A stretch of DNA of 23,239 nt, from assembly GCA_002451065.1 (NCBI GenBank), contig DKBC01000207.1:7118-30356 (forward strand), in the 5' to 3' direction. The number at the start of each line of letters is the position of its first letter. Position 1 is the first letter of the stretch. The notes under the pieces were generated by a model. That model was given only the letters and a program-made list of their open reading frames with translations, was not told where the DNA came from and did no database searches. This document shows, in pieces, positions 1 to 7,646 of the stretch. The DNA is from Betaproteobacteria bacterium UBA6910. Lineage in GTDB: Bacteria; Pseudomonadota; Gammaproteobacteria; Burkholderiales; UBA6910. The translations under genes were made by a program, and so were the position numbers.

Positions 1-654
1 GCGGAAGCACTTGACGATCTGGTAATAGCGGTCAAAGCCGGCCATCATCAGCAGCTGCTTGAAAAGCTGAGGTGACTGGGGCAGCGCATAGAACTCGCCG
101 GGATAGATGCGCGAAGGCACCAGAAAGTCGCGCGCGCCCTCCGGCGTGGAACGTGTCAGCATCGGCGTTTCGATGTCAATGAATCCGTGCTGGTCGAGAA
201 AGCGGCGCACCGCCATGGCCACGCGGTAACGCAACCGCAGGTTGGCCTGCATCTGGTGCCGGCGCAGGTCCACAAACCGGTAAGCGAGCCGCACGCTCTC
301 CGTGAGGTTCTCGTCGTCCAGCTGGAACGGCGGCGTGAGCGCCGGGTTCAGGATCTGGATGGCGGACGCCAGCACCTCGATTTCCCCCGATACAAGGTTG
401 GGATTCACCGTTCCCTCCGGGCGGCGGCGGACCTTACCCGTCACCCGCACGACGAACTCGCCGCGCAGCCGGTCGGCTGCTGCAAAAGCCTCCGGGGTAT
501 CGGGATCGCACACCACCTGCACCAAGCCCTCCCGGTCACGGAGATCGATGAAGATCACGCCCCCGTGATCGCGCCGGCGGTGAACCCATCCGAAGAGGGT
601 GACCTCGTTGCCAAGATGTGTGGTCGTAACGAGTCCGCAATAATCGGTGCGCAT
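1..654 (-). CDS. aspS: Aspartyl-tRNA synthetase, N-terminal part (truncated by window edge)
   Basis: This gene encodes the class II synthetase that attaches aspartate to tRNA in the cytoplasm. The first 218 residues are present, and the gene runs off the left edge; bacterial AspRS is usually about 590 residues. The N-terminal OB-fold anticodon-binding domain fills about residues 1-105 and includes the [13 protein letters not shown] block at 23-35. The catalytic core begins with [20 protein letters not shown] (motif 1) and continues through [14 protein letters not shown], ending at IVKCFR, just inside motif 2. The start is the ATG at 654-652. The gene lies 52 bases downstream of the DUF502 gene in the conserved fmdB-DUF502-aspS order. 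His30 and Gly81 match the form reported for AspRS that also charges tRNA-Asn. The identification is secure; the tRNA specificity is inferred. Confidence 0.97.
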   Translation of the reverse strand, partial: MRTDYCGLVTTTHLGNEVTLFGWVHRRRDHGGVIFIDLRDREGLVQVVCDPDTPEAFAAADRLRGEFVVRVTGKVRRRPEGTVNPNLVSGEIEVLASAIQILNPALTPPFQLDDENLTESVRLAYRFVDLRRHQMQANLRLRYRVAMAVRRFLDQHGFIDIETPMLTRSTPEGARDFLVPSRIYPGEFYALPQSPQLFKQLLMMAGFDRYYQIVKCFR

Positions 655-677
655 GGGTTAGAGCTTTCTGTGAGTCA

Positions 678-700
678 GCGCCGCCGGGACCGGCGGACGC
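678..700 (-). other. GC-rich hairpin in the DUF502-aspS gap
   Basis: A perfect 6-bp stem (CCGCCG at 681-686, CGGCGG at 691-696) closes on a 4-base loop. It can extend by GCG/CGC (678-680 with 698-700) across one bulged A at 697. It lies in the 52-base gap ahead of aspS. No T-run follows on the minus strand, so it is not an intrinsic terminator. It might stabilise the transcript or mark a processing point. Confidence 0.45.
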
Positions 701-706
701 GGGAAA

Positions 707-1321
707 TCAGTCGCGGGGCAATGCCTTTTTGCTGTTCTCGGGCGCCACCACGCCCATCGAAATGATGTACTTGAGAGCGTTGTCCACACTCATGTCGAGT
801 TCGACGACATCGCTTCTCCGCATCATCAAGAAAAAACCCGATGTCGGGTTGGGCGTTGTTGGCACGTAAACACTCACAAACTCGCCCTGCAGGTGATTCG
901 CCACGTCGCCCCCCGGCCGACCGGTGAGGAAGGCGATCGTCCAGGAGCCCTCCCGGGGATATTGCACCAGAAGCGCCTTGCGGAAAGCTTGCCCTGAGCT
1001 CGAGAAGAGCGTGTCCGAAACCTGCTTTACGCCGAAGTAGATGGACTTCACCACCGGGATGCGGAAAAGGATACCCTCCCAATAGGTATGCAGCCGCTGG
1101 CCGATGATATTGGCCGCGAGCAGTCCCGTGAGGAGCACCACGACGACAACCATCACGACTCCGAGGCCGGGTATGTGAATTCCCAGCCAAGTTCGCGGAT
1201 GCAGGGACTCCGGAAGAAGCTGCAGCGTCTGGTCCATGGTCGAGACCAGGAACTGCAAAATGTAAAAAGTTATCCCCAGCGGGATCCAGATCAGGAGCCC
1301 GGTGATGAAGTAGCGCTTCAC
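707..1321 (-). CDS. DUF502 family inner-membrane protein
   Basis: This 204-residue membrane protein belongs to the DUF502 family, whose biochemical role is not established. Two hydrophobic segments are visible, at about residues 5-27 (GLLIWIPLGITFYILQFLV) and 53-73 (LGVVMVVVVVLLTGLLAANII). A soluble C-terminal region follows, containing the family-like FRIPVVKSIYFGVKQ stretch near 87-101 and VYVPTTPNPTSGFF near 150-163. The start codon is GTG (1321-1319), and no good ribosome-binding site precedes it. It begins 6 bases after the fmdB stop, so translation is probably coupled. The position between fmdB and aspS is the usual one in beta- and gammaproteobacteria, which supports the family call. 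Function remains unknown. Confidence 0.9.
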   Translation of the reverse strand: MKRYFITGLLIWIPLGITFYILQFLVSTMDQTLQLLPESLHPRTWLGIHIPGLGVVMVVVVVLLTGLLAANIIGQRLHTYWEGILFRIPVVKSIYFGVKQVSDTLFSSSGQAFRKALLVQYPREGSWTIAFLTGRPGGDVANHLQGEFVSVYVPTTPNPTSGFFLMMRRSDVVELDMSVDNALKYIISMGVVAPENSKKALPRD

Positions 1322-1327
1322 GGAACG

Positions 1328-1603
1328 TTAGGTTTCGGAGGCAGCCGCCGCACAGGCGCAACTGCCTCCACAGGCCGCCGCCTTCTCGGATTTCTCCTGG
1401 GAGTCCGATTTTGACTTGGCGCCGTTCTTGAAATCGGTAGCGTACCAGCCCGAGCCCTTGAGTTGAAATCCCGCCGCCGAGATCAGCTTGACCATCGTGT
1501 TCCCGCCACATTCCGGGCACTGGGTAACGGCAGGGTCGCTTATCTTCTGCAGGAACTCCTTTTCGCAACCACAGGAGGAACAACGGTATTCGTAAATCGG
1601 CAT
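1328..1603 (-). CDS. FmdB-family zinc ribbon protein
   Basis: This small 91-residue protein has an N-terminal zinc ribbon typical of the FmdB/CxxC-CxxC regulatory-protein family. The opening MPIYEYRCSSCG and the later CPECGG supply four metal-ligand cysteines at 8, 11, 29 and 32. The stretch FQLKGSGWYATDFK (about residues 47-60) is a family hallmark. The C-terminal tail is rich in Ala, Lys, Ser and Cys (CGGSCACAAA), as in many homologues, and is probably disordered. The start ATG (1603-1601) has GAGG a few bases upstream. It is the first gene of the fmdB-DUF502-aspS unit. The family name comes from a putative regulator of formamidase genes, but a regulatory role is not shown for these short proteins. 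Confidence 0.92.
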   Translation of the reverse strand: MPIYEYRCSSCGCEKEFLQKISDPAVTQCPECGGNTMVKLISAAGFQLKGSGWYATDFKNGAKSKSDSQEKSEKAAACGGSCACAAAASET

Positions 1604-1629
1604 GGGAACCTCGCGAATATCTAAGAGCG

Positions 1630-1658
1630 ATTATACCTTATACCTTAATTGGTTACAG
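1630..1658 (-). promoter_or_regulatory. Putative promoter for fmdB-DUF502-aspS
   Basis: Reading the minus strand, a perfect TATAAT lies at 1635-1630, with a weak CTGTAA in the -35 position (1658-1653, spacer 17). A tandem 7-base repeat (TTATACC twice on the plus strand, 1631-1644) gives a second TATAAG next to it. The start codon is about 27 bases downstream of the -10. The -10 is convincing; the -35 matches only 3 of 6. Confidence 0.45.
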
Positions 1659-1942
1659 GCGGATTTTAGATTAGGGCAGCGAATGGGGAAATCAAGTGGC
1701 GTCAGGCTCGTTCCGGTCGGGGTGGCGTGGCCGCCGGGTCGCGGCTCCCGTCCCTGTAATGTCTGTTAGGGATTCGCCGCATTGCTCGACTGATCAGGAA
1801 CCCCGCTGGAACGGCGCAAGGCTTGGAAAAATTGTAGGTAGATTAGGGGCTTCCCGCGCCGGGACTCGCTCATATACGGGTAAAAACACCAAAAAAATCT
1901 CACCTAAACAGATGGCTAGGTTATTGGGACGCATTGGAAAAA

Positions 1943-1963
1943 TGATGATGCGGCGCAACATCA
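1943..1963. promoter_or_regulatory. 21-bp imperfect palindrome, candidate operator upstream of phaC
   Basis: The sequence has two half-sites, TGATG and CATCA, flanking an inner GCG/CGC. Of ten base pairs around the centre at 1953, nine are complementary; only 1948/1958 fails. The site ends 6 bases before a TATAAT at 1970-1975 and covers where a -35 element would be. This fits a binding site for a dimeric regulator of phaC, but which protein binds is unknown. Confidence 0.45.
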
Positions 1964-1969
1964 GCGTAG

Positions 1970-1975
1970 TATAAT
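1970..1975 (+). promoter_or_regulatory. TATAAT hexamer before phaC, possible -10
   Basis: This is a perfect TATAAT with no recognisable -35 at 16-18 bases upstream, where the palindrome sits. A start of transcription near 1982 would leave only about 13 leader bases and would fall at the AGGAG ribosome-binding site (1981-1985). The hexamer may therefore be fortuitous, or it may act with a protein bound upstream. Confidence 0.3.
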
Positions 1976-1994
1976 GAAGAAGGAGTCCCGAGCC

Positions 1995-3758
1995 ATGCGC
2001 CGACCCGTCGTTCACGCCGAAGCGGAAGAGTTGTCCATCCAGCCCATCAACTCCGGGAACTTGGACCGGATGTTCCATGCCTGGATCGGACGATTCACCC
2101 ACGGCATTTCGCCAGCCGGCCTGGCTCTGGCATGGTTTGATTGGTTCGTTCATTTGGCCCTTTACTCGGGGAAGCAGGCGGAGTTGTCCGAAAAGGCCCT
2201 GCGAAAATGGATCCGCCTCGTTCATTACCTGATTCGCTCTCCGATGCAAGGGGCGAAACCCTGCATCGAGCCGCTCCCCCAGGACACCCGATTTGACGAT
2301 CCCGAGTGGCAGGACTGGCCATTCAACCTGGTCTACCAGGCCTTCCTGCTCCAGCAGCAGTGGTGGCATAACGCAACCACGGGCGTGAGGGGGGTCCAGC
2401 CGCACCACGAGCAGGTGGTGAATTTCGTCTCGCGGCAGTTGCTGGACATGGTGTCGCCTTCCAATTTCCCTTGGACCAACCCCGTGGTTCTCAAGGCCAC
2501 CGTGACGGAAGGCGGCATGAACTTCTTCCGGGGTGCGTACAATGCGATCAACGACTGGATGGACGAGGTGGAGGGCAGGAAGGCCCCGGAGGCCCAAGCC
2601 TATCAGGTGGGGACCCACGTCGCCGTCACCCCGGGAAAGGTGGTCTTTCGCAATCGGCTGATCGAGGTCCTGCAATACTCGCCGACCACAGAGCAAACCC
2701 TTCCCGAGCCGGTGCTGATCATACCTTCCTGGATCATGAAATATTACATCCTGGATCTTTCGCCGACCAACTCCCTGGTGAGATATCTGGTGGACAAGGG
2801 CCACACGGTGTTCATGGTGTCCTGGAAGAACCCGGGCGAGGCCGACCGCGACCTGGGAATGGATGATTATCTGCGCGCCGGAGTAATGGCGCCTCTGAAT
2901 GTGGTCTCCACCGTGGTGCCGGAACGAAAGATCCATGCCGTGGGTTACTGCCTCGGCGGCACCCTCCTCGCCATCGCCGCGGCCGCCATGGCCCGGGACA
3001 ATGACGACCGCCTTGCCAGCGTCACCCTCTTCGCGTCGGAGGTGGACTTCGAGGAGCCCGGAGAGCTGGCCCTGTTCATTGACGAAAGCCAGGTGACCTT
3101 CCTCGAGGACATCATGTGGGACCGCGGATACCTCAACGGGAAGCAGATGGGCGGCGCGTTCCGGCTGCTCAATTCCCAGGACCTGGTATGGTCGAAGATG
3201 ATCAGGACCTACCTACTGGGCCAACGCGAGGCGATGAACGATCTCATGGCGTGGAATGCGGACACCACCCGCATGCCCTACCGCATGCATCGCGAATACC
3301 TGCGCAGCCTCTACCTAGAGAACGAGCTCGCGGAAGGCAGCTATCTCGTCAATGACCGGCCGGTGGCGCTCTCGGATATCCGGGCGCCGGTGTTTTCCGT
3401 GGGAACGATCAAGGACCACGTGTCCCCGTGGCACTCCGTGTACAAGCTGCATCTGCTTACCGACACAGAAGTGACGTTCGTCCTCACCTCCGGCGGGCAC
3501 AACGCCGGCATCGTGAGTGAGCCGGGGCATCCCCGTCGCCACTTTCAGATCTCGACCCGGAGTGCCGAGGACAAATTCATCCCGCCGGACGTCTGGCAGG
3601 CCAGTGTGCCCAGCCGGGAAGGATCATGGTGGCCATGCTGGCATGATTGGCTGCGCGCCCGTTCGGGCGAGCCGGGCGCGCCGCCCGCCATGGGCGCGGC
3701 GGCCCAGGGATATCCGGCCATGGGGGATGCGCCGGGCACCTATGTGCTGATGGCCTAG
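1995..3758 (+). CDS. phaC: Class I polyhydroxyalkanoate synthase
   Basis: PhaC polymerises (R)-3-hydroxyacyl-CoA into polyhydroxyalkanoate storage granules in the cytoplasm. The 587-residue length fits class I, which works without a PhaE or PhaR subunit. The lipase-like box GYCLGGT carries the nucleophile Cys319; KDHVSPW supplies Asp474, and GGHNAGIV supplies His502, completing the triad. The N-terminal PhaC domain (about residues 60-230) contains FNLVYQAFLLQQQWWHNAT, and the alpha/beta-hydrolase core follows. I place the start at the ATG at 1995 because AAGGAG ends 9 bases before it; an in-frame ATG at 1974 would add seven residues but has no ribosome-binding site. A MaoC/phosphotransacylase gene follows after 32 bases, so the two are probably one operon. 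No phasin or PhaAB genes are in the window. Confidence 0.97.
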   Translation: MRRPVVHAEAEELSIQPINSGNLDRMFHAWIGRFTHGISPAGLALAWFDWFVHLALYSGKQAELSEKALRKWIRLVHYLIRSPMQGAKPCIEPLPQDTRFDDPEWQDWPFNLVYQAFLLQQQWWHNATTGVRGVQPHHEQVVNFVSRQLLDMVSPSNFPWTNPVVLKATVTEGGMNFFRGAYNAINDWMDEVEGRKAPEAQAYQVGTHVAVTPGKVVFRNRLIEVLQYSPTTEQTLPEPVLIIPSWIMKYYILDLSPTNSLVRYLVDKGHTVFMVSWKNPGEADRDLGMDDYLRAGVMAPLNVVSTVVPERKIHAVGYCLGGTLLAIAAAAMARDNDDRLASVTLFASEVDFEEPGELALFIDESQVTFLEDIMWDRGYLNGKQMGGAFRLLNSQDLVWSKMIRTYLLGQREAMNDLMAWNADTTRMPYRMHREYLRSLYLENELAEGSYLVNDRPVALSDIRAPVFSVGTIKDHVSPWHSVYKLHLLTDTEVTFVLTSGGHNAGIVSEPGHPRRHFQISTRSAEDKFIPPDVWQASVPSREGSWWPCWHDWLRARSGEPGAPPAMGAAAQGYPAMGDAPGTYVLMA

Positions 3759-3790
3759 GCGCCATTCGCTGCTGACTACGGGAGCAAGCC

Positions 3791-5206
3791 GTGAACCAAA
3801 ACGAATTCCGCGAGATGATCGAGAACCGGCCTTTCGACGAGATTCGAGTCGGAGACACGGCAAGCACCCAGCACACCTTGACCCTCGAGGACATCCAGCT
3901 CTTCGCCATCCTGTCCGGCGACGTGGCCCCCACGGTCCTGGACGAGGAGTACACCGCGGCAACCCTCGGGCAGAAAGTCACTGCCCACAACATGTGGGGC
4001 GGCGCACTGATCGCAGCGCTTCTCGACACCAAGTATCCAGGGCCCGGCACCCTGTGCCTGGACCAGACGCTGCACTTCGAAAAATCGGTAGCGGTGGGCG
4101 ATACGGTCACGATCACGGTCACCGTCACCGCCAGAAACACCGCCAATCGCCACGTGACCCTGGACTGCAAGGGCGTCAACCAGCATGGAGATCCCGTAAT
4201 CAGCGGAATCGCCGTGGTGCTGGCCCCGGTACAGAAGATCCGGCGCGAGCGCCAGATATTGCCCACGGTGCGGCTGCTCGACTCCTATGCGCGCTACTAC
4301 CGCAAGCTCATCGCCAAGACGCGGGATCTGGAACCGCTGCGCACCGCGGTCGTGCATCCCTGCGACAAGGTGTCTCTCATGGGCGCAATCGGGGCCGCGG
4401 CGGCCGGCCTCATCGTGCCGGTTCTGATCGGGCCCGAATCTCGGATCCGGGCGGTGGCGGAAGCGGAAGGCGTCGACCTCTCTACCTACACCATCGTGCC
4501 CACCGAGCACAGCCACGAAGCCGCGGAGAAAGCGGTCGCCATGGCGCGCAGCGGCCGCGTGGAGGCCCTCATGAAGGGTAGCCTGCACACCGACGAATTG
4601 ATGGGCCAGGTGGTGGACAAGACTACCGGCATCCGAACCGCGCGCCGTATCAGCCATGTCTTCATCATGGACGTACCCACCTATCCGCGGCCCCTGTTCA
4701 TCACCGATGCCGCGGTCAACATCGAGCCCAGCCTGGATGACAAGGTGGACATTGTCCAGAATGCCATCGACCTTGCCCATGCCCTGGGGATCGACAAACC
4801 CAAGGTGGCCATCCTTTCGGCCGTGGAGACCGTTACGACCAAGATTCGCTCCACCATCGAAGCGGCGGCCCTGTGCAAGATGTGCGACCGGGGGCAGATC
4901 CGGGGCGCCATCCTCGACGGACCCCTTGCCTTCGATAACGTGGTCTCGGAAGTGGCCGCAAAAATCAAGGGCATCGTCTCCCCCGTCTCCGGAAAGGCCG
5001 ACATCCTGCTGGTGCCGGATCTGGAGTCGGGAAACATGCTTGCCAAGCAGCTGGAGTACCTTGCCGACGCCCAGTCTTCGGGCATCGTTCTGGGCGCCCG
5101 GGTGCCCATTATGCTCACTAGCCGCGCCGACAAGGAAATGTCGCGCATGGCGTCCTGCGCGGTCGCGCTCCTGTTTGCACGCAATCGGCCGAAACCCGGT
5201 GCCTGA
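3791..5206 (+). CDS. MaoC-like hydratase / phosphate acyltransferase fusion
   Basis: This 471-residue protein joins a MaoC-type enoyl-CoA hydratase domain (about 5-150) to a phosphate acetyl/butyryltransferase domain (about 160-465), the architecture usually annotated as bifunctional enoyl-CoA hydratase/phosphate acetyltransferase. The hydratase part shows SGDVAPTVLDEEY and AHNMWGGALIAALL. The acyltransferase part shows LIGPESRI, DAAVNIEPSLDDK, ILDGPLAFDN and LLVPDLESGNMLAKQL. The start is GTG at 3791 with GGGAGC 6 bases upstream. Placed directly after phaC, it probably links acyl-CoA and acyl-phosphate pools to PHA turnover. In (R)-hydratases the catalytic pair is Asp and, five residues later, His. 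Here Asp44 is kept, but position 49 is Val and the usual Asn is Ala46, so hydratase activity is doubtful. The phosphotransacylase domain looks intact. Confidence 0.93.
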   Translation: MNQNEFREMIENRPFDEIRVGDTASTQHTLTLEDIQLFAILSGDVAPTVLDEEYTAATLGQKVTAHNMWGGALIAALLDTKYPGPGTLCLDQTLHFEKSVAVGDTVTITVTVTARNTANRHVTLDCKGVNQHGDPVISGIAVVLAPVQKIRRERQILPTVRLLDSYARYYRKLIAKTRDLEPLRTAVVHPCDKVSLMGAIGAAAAGLIVPVLIGPESRIRAVAEAEGVDLSTYTIVPTEHSHEAAEKAVAMARSGRVEALMKGSLHTDELMGQVVDKTTGIRTARRISHVFIMDVPTYPRPLFITDAAVNIEPSLDDKVDIVQNAIDLAHALGIDKPKVAILSAVETVTTKIRSTIEAAALCKMCDRGQIRGAILDGPLAFDNVVSEVAAKIKGIVSPVSGKADILLVPDLESGNMLAKQLEYLADAQSSGIVLGARVPIMLTSRADKEMSRMASCAVALLFARNRPKPGA

Positions 5207-5255
5207 CTGCGAGACGCATCAGCCAAGCGCCGCGCCGTAAGCTGGCCGCGAGCCC

Positions 5256-5951
5256 TCAGCGCGGGGCGAGAAACCGATAACCCTTGTAATTGAGCACGGC
5301 TCCGTCCGGGCCGATGCGCTCGAGCTTTAGGTCCGCTCCAATGTCGTCTCCCTCCTGCAGCATGCGGTTATTGATCACCACCATGCGGCTGCCGGAATCT
5401 TCGGAATAAACGAATCCGTGCACCGCCAGGTTAGGCAAGGTGTCCCTCAGCGCGGGGGGAAGCTCGCTGAGGTGCAGAACCCGATTCGGTGGCGGTGGGA
5501 TCTCTGAGCTGGGCGTCTTGCGCGGAGCCCTCTCCTGTACCGATGCGGACTTATTCGGCGGTTCCGGCGCCTTCCGCGCTCGCGGCAAGTCGACAGATGG
5601 CGGGGCCGCAGAAGTGCCTTGCCGGGGCTGCAATGTCGCGCTATCCGGGGGCGCAATGACCGGCGTTAAGGTTTCTCCGGGACGCGCCGGCTGCGTTGCC
5701 GCCCCGGCCATTGACTGGGGATCGACGGCGGCCGCCGGCGGGAGCTTCTGCTCCCCGGGAGGGCGCCAGGGTCGGTCCCACGCCAGCCAACCGCCGGCGC
5801 CGAGCAGCGCAATCGCCAGCGCAATCACCAGGCGCGGCCATCTGCGCATCACCGGGGACGGCGTGACCACCGGCTCCCTCAGGAAATCCGGGCTCCGTTC
5901 CCGCAGCCGCTCTTCCTCGGATTTTCTGAGAGCGTCAAGAATGTACGACAT
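5256..5951 (-). CDS. gspB: Type II secretion accessory protein GspB
   Basis: This is a 231-residue GspB-like protein, partner of the GspA ATPase in helping assemble the secretin of type II secretion in the cell envelope. The cytoplasmic N-terminus MSYILDALRKSEEERLRE is a strong family mark. One membrane segment lies at about residues 40-58. A Pro/Ala-rich periplasmic linker follows, and then the C-terminal T2SSB domain (about 165-231), with LPNLAVHGFVYSEDSGSRMV and GYRFLAPR. I choose the ATG at 5951 rather than an upstream in-frame start at 6050, because the conserved N-terminus begins there and it lies one base after the gspA stop. The short spacing implies translational coupling. No core gsp genes are in this window. 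Confidence 0.93.
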   Translation of the reverse strand: MSYILDALRKSEEERLRERSPDFLREPVVTPSPVMRRWPRLVIALAIALLGAGGWLAWDRPWRPPGEQKLPPAAAVDPQSMAGAATQPARPGETLTPVIAPPDSATLQPRQGTSAAPPSVDLPRARKAPEPPNKSASVQERAPRKTPSSEIPPPPNRVLHLSELPPALRDTLPNLAVHGFVYSEDSGSRMVVINNRMLQEGDDIGADLKLERIGPDGAVLNYKGYRFLAPR

Positions 5952-5952
5952 C

Positions 5953-7599
5953 TTATTCGCGCGATTCGGCGACCAGCCTTGGCTGATCATCCGACGCCAA
6001 TGCCGCGAGACGTACCAGGGTTTGCGGCCCGGCAATCCCGTCAGGCTCAAGGCCCTGGCCGGTCTGGAAACGGATCACCTGCCGGCGCAGGGTCGTGTCA
6101 AAGACAACGCTGTCAGGCACTGCCGGCGAATCCCGCCCCTCCGCGCGCGCCAGGGCGCGGGCAAGCCATGCCACGTCGGCACCGCGGGAGTAAAGCCCCA
6201 TCTCCGGCCGGTCGCCGGGCGGTCCGCGCCAGAGAACCGCGTATTCTCCCCCCCAATGCCGCTGCAACGTTTCGAAACGGACCCGGCTGCGCTGTCCATC
6301 GACGGCGAGTTCAGCGGCGCCAGCCTGCATGCCCATTAAGGCGGCAAAGAACTCCACTCCCTCGTCCTGACGCAGCCGCACCAGAGCGGGAAGATTGAGC
6401 GCCTGGACGTCGTCTAGCGTGCCCTTGGCTGCCAGGCAGCGCAGTCCGTCGCCCAGGGCGGGGCGGCACGCCGTTTGCAGCCGGTCGCCGGCCGGTTCCG
6501 CGTTCCACTGTCTAAACAGGTCGGCCAGGGCGGCCGCCTCATTGGCGGCGGCGCTCTGGTTTCCCGCCCAGCGTAGCGCCTCCTCCCGCACATCCGGCGA
6601 CCGATCGGTTGCCGGCGACGGCTCCGCAACAGTCACGGGCGCCGAATGCAGGGCCGCCGCAGGCGCCACAGCCGGTACCGGTTTCGTTCCACCCAGGAAA
6701 TAGGCGGCTGCCACCCCCGCGCCGAGGATCACGAACGCCAGCGATACCAAGACCCACGGCAGAAGGTGTCGTCTGGCAAAGCGGCCGGGAATTCCTCCGA
6801 AAACCTCGTGCGCGGCCTTGTTCAGCGTCGTCAGATTCACCTCGCTGCGCCCCTCCACGTAGGCCCCGAGCAAGGCCCGGTCGCAGATCACGTTGATAAG
6901 GCGCGGCGTGCCCCGCGAAAGTCGGTGCAGTCGATCCAGAACCCGCGCAGGAAACAGCGTGCGCTGAACCCCCGCCACCGCCAGGCGATGTCCCACGTAC
7001 CTGGCCGTTTCCGCCCGCGTCAGCCGCTCCAGGTGGTAGCGCGCAACGATGCGCTGGTTCAGTTGGCGGAGGCCGGGTTTCGCCAGCCGGGTCCTCAGTT
7101 CCGGTTGCGCCAGCAGTACGATTTGCAGGAGCTTCCGCTGGCTGGTCTCCAGGTTTGTCAGCAGACGAATCTGCTCCAGTACATCATCGGAGAGATTTTG
7201 GGCTTCATCAATGACCAGGACCGTCTTCCGGCCGGACGCGTTGGCGCGCAGCAGCCAAACATTGATCCGGTCGATGAATTCCTTGGTGCTGCCACTTTGC
7301 TTCGGATAGGGAATGCTCAGTTCGTCACAAACGTTCGCCAGCAGCTCCAGCGCCGAAACCTTGGGGTTGAGGACAAACGCAAGCTGGCAGTCCGAGGGAA
7401 TACGCCCGATGAGCGCCCGGCAAAGCGTGGTCTTGCCGGTCCCCACCTCGCCCGTGAGAAGCACGAAGCCGCCGTCGCCCTGGATGCCAAACAGCAAATG
7501 AGCGAGCGCTTCCCGGTGGCGCTCGCTCATGTAGAGGTAACGGGGGTCCGGCGCGAGGGAAAACGGGCTTTCGCGGAAACCGAAATGCTTGAGATACAT
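5953..7599 (-). CDS. gspA: ExeA/GspA-type AAA ATPase with peptidoglycan-binding domain
   Basis: This 548-residue inner-membrane ATPase is of the ExeA/GspA family, which with GspB is thought to open or bind peptidoglycan so that the type II secretin can be inserted. The N-terminus MYLKHFGFRESPFSLAPDP is diagnostic of the family. The Walker A motif GEVGTGKTT is at residues 50-58, the Walker B motif VLVIDEAQ at 127-134, and GTPRLINVICDRAL at about 230-243. A transmembrane helix spans about 281-303. The periplasmic part ends in a peptidoglycan-binding-like repeat (FQTGQGLEPDGIAGPQTLVRL, about 515-535). The start ATG (7599-7597) has no clear ribosome-binding site. It lies 184 bases downstream of ssb and is probably a separate unit. 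Confidence 0.94.
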   Translation of the reverse strand: MYLKHFGFRESPFSLAPDPRYLYMSERHREALAHLLFGIQGDGGFVLLTGEVGTGKTTLCRALIGRIPSDCQLAFVLNPKVSALELLANVCDELSIPYPKQSGSTKEFIDRINVWLLRANASGRKTVLVIDEAQNLSDDVLEQIRLLTNLETSQRKLLQIVLLAQPELRTRLAKPGLRQLNQRIVARYHLERLTRAETARYVGHRLAVAGVQRTLFPARVLDRLHRLSRGTPRLINVICDRALLGAYVEGRSEVNLTTLNKAAHEVFGGIPGRFARRHLLPWVLVSLAFVILGAGVAAAYFLGGTKPVPAVAPAAALHSAPVTVAEPSPATDRSPDVREEALRWAGNQSAAANEAAALADLFRQWNAEPAGDRLQTACRPALGDGLRCLAAKGTLDDVQALNLPALVRLRQDEGVEFFAALMGMQAGAAELAVDGQRSRVRFETLQRHWGGEYAVLWRGPPGDRPEMGLYSRGADVAWLARALARAEGRDSPAVPDSVVFDTTLRRQVIRFQTGQGLEPDGIAGPQTLVRLAALASDDQPRLVAESRE

Positions 7600-7646
7600 G
7601 CGGTCCAGCCGGGGGGCTTCGCTGCACGAAAGGGCGATCCGCCCCC

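Larger units (their letters stand above)
1604..1994. other. Divergent intergenic region between fmdB and phaC
   Basis: This 391-base stretch separates two divergent transcription units. The fmdB side holds the TATAAT site at 1630-1635. The middle (about 1690-1830) is GC-rich with no gene I can support. From about 1825 to 1980 the sequence becomes richer in A and T, as expected ahead of a promoter, and it holds the palindrome at 1943-1963 and a TATAAT at 1970-1975. An open frame on the plus strand from a GTG at 1696 to a stop at 1974 is Arg-rich and resembles no protein family. Confidence 0.6.

Noticed and set aside
1696..1974. 92-residue plus-strand frame in the fmdB-phaC gap, ending one base into a possible phaC upstream ATG
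   Set aside because: It starts at a GTG without a ribosome-binding site and is Arg-rich with no family resemblance. The overlap with ATG 1974 is moot because phaC more likely starts at 1995.
1794..2936. 380-residue open frame antisense to phaC
   Set aside because: It lies opposite a clearly coding gene; long reverse frames are common in GC-rich codon-biased DNA, and the translation resembles no protein family.
3776..4780. 334-residue open frame antisense to the MaoC/phosphotransacylase gene
   Set aside because: Same reason: shadow of a conserved gene, rich in Gly, Arg and His, with no domain recognisable.
5207..5255. Possible bidirectional terminator between the PHA unit and gspB
   Set aside because: The 49 bases hold no stable stem followed by a T-run on either strand.
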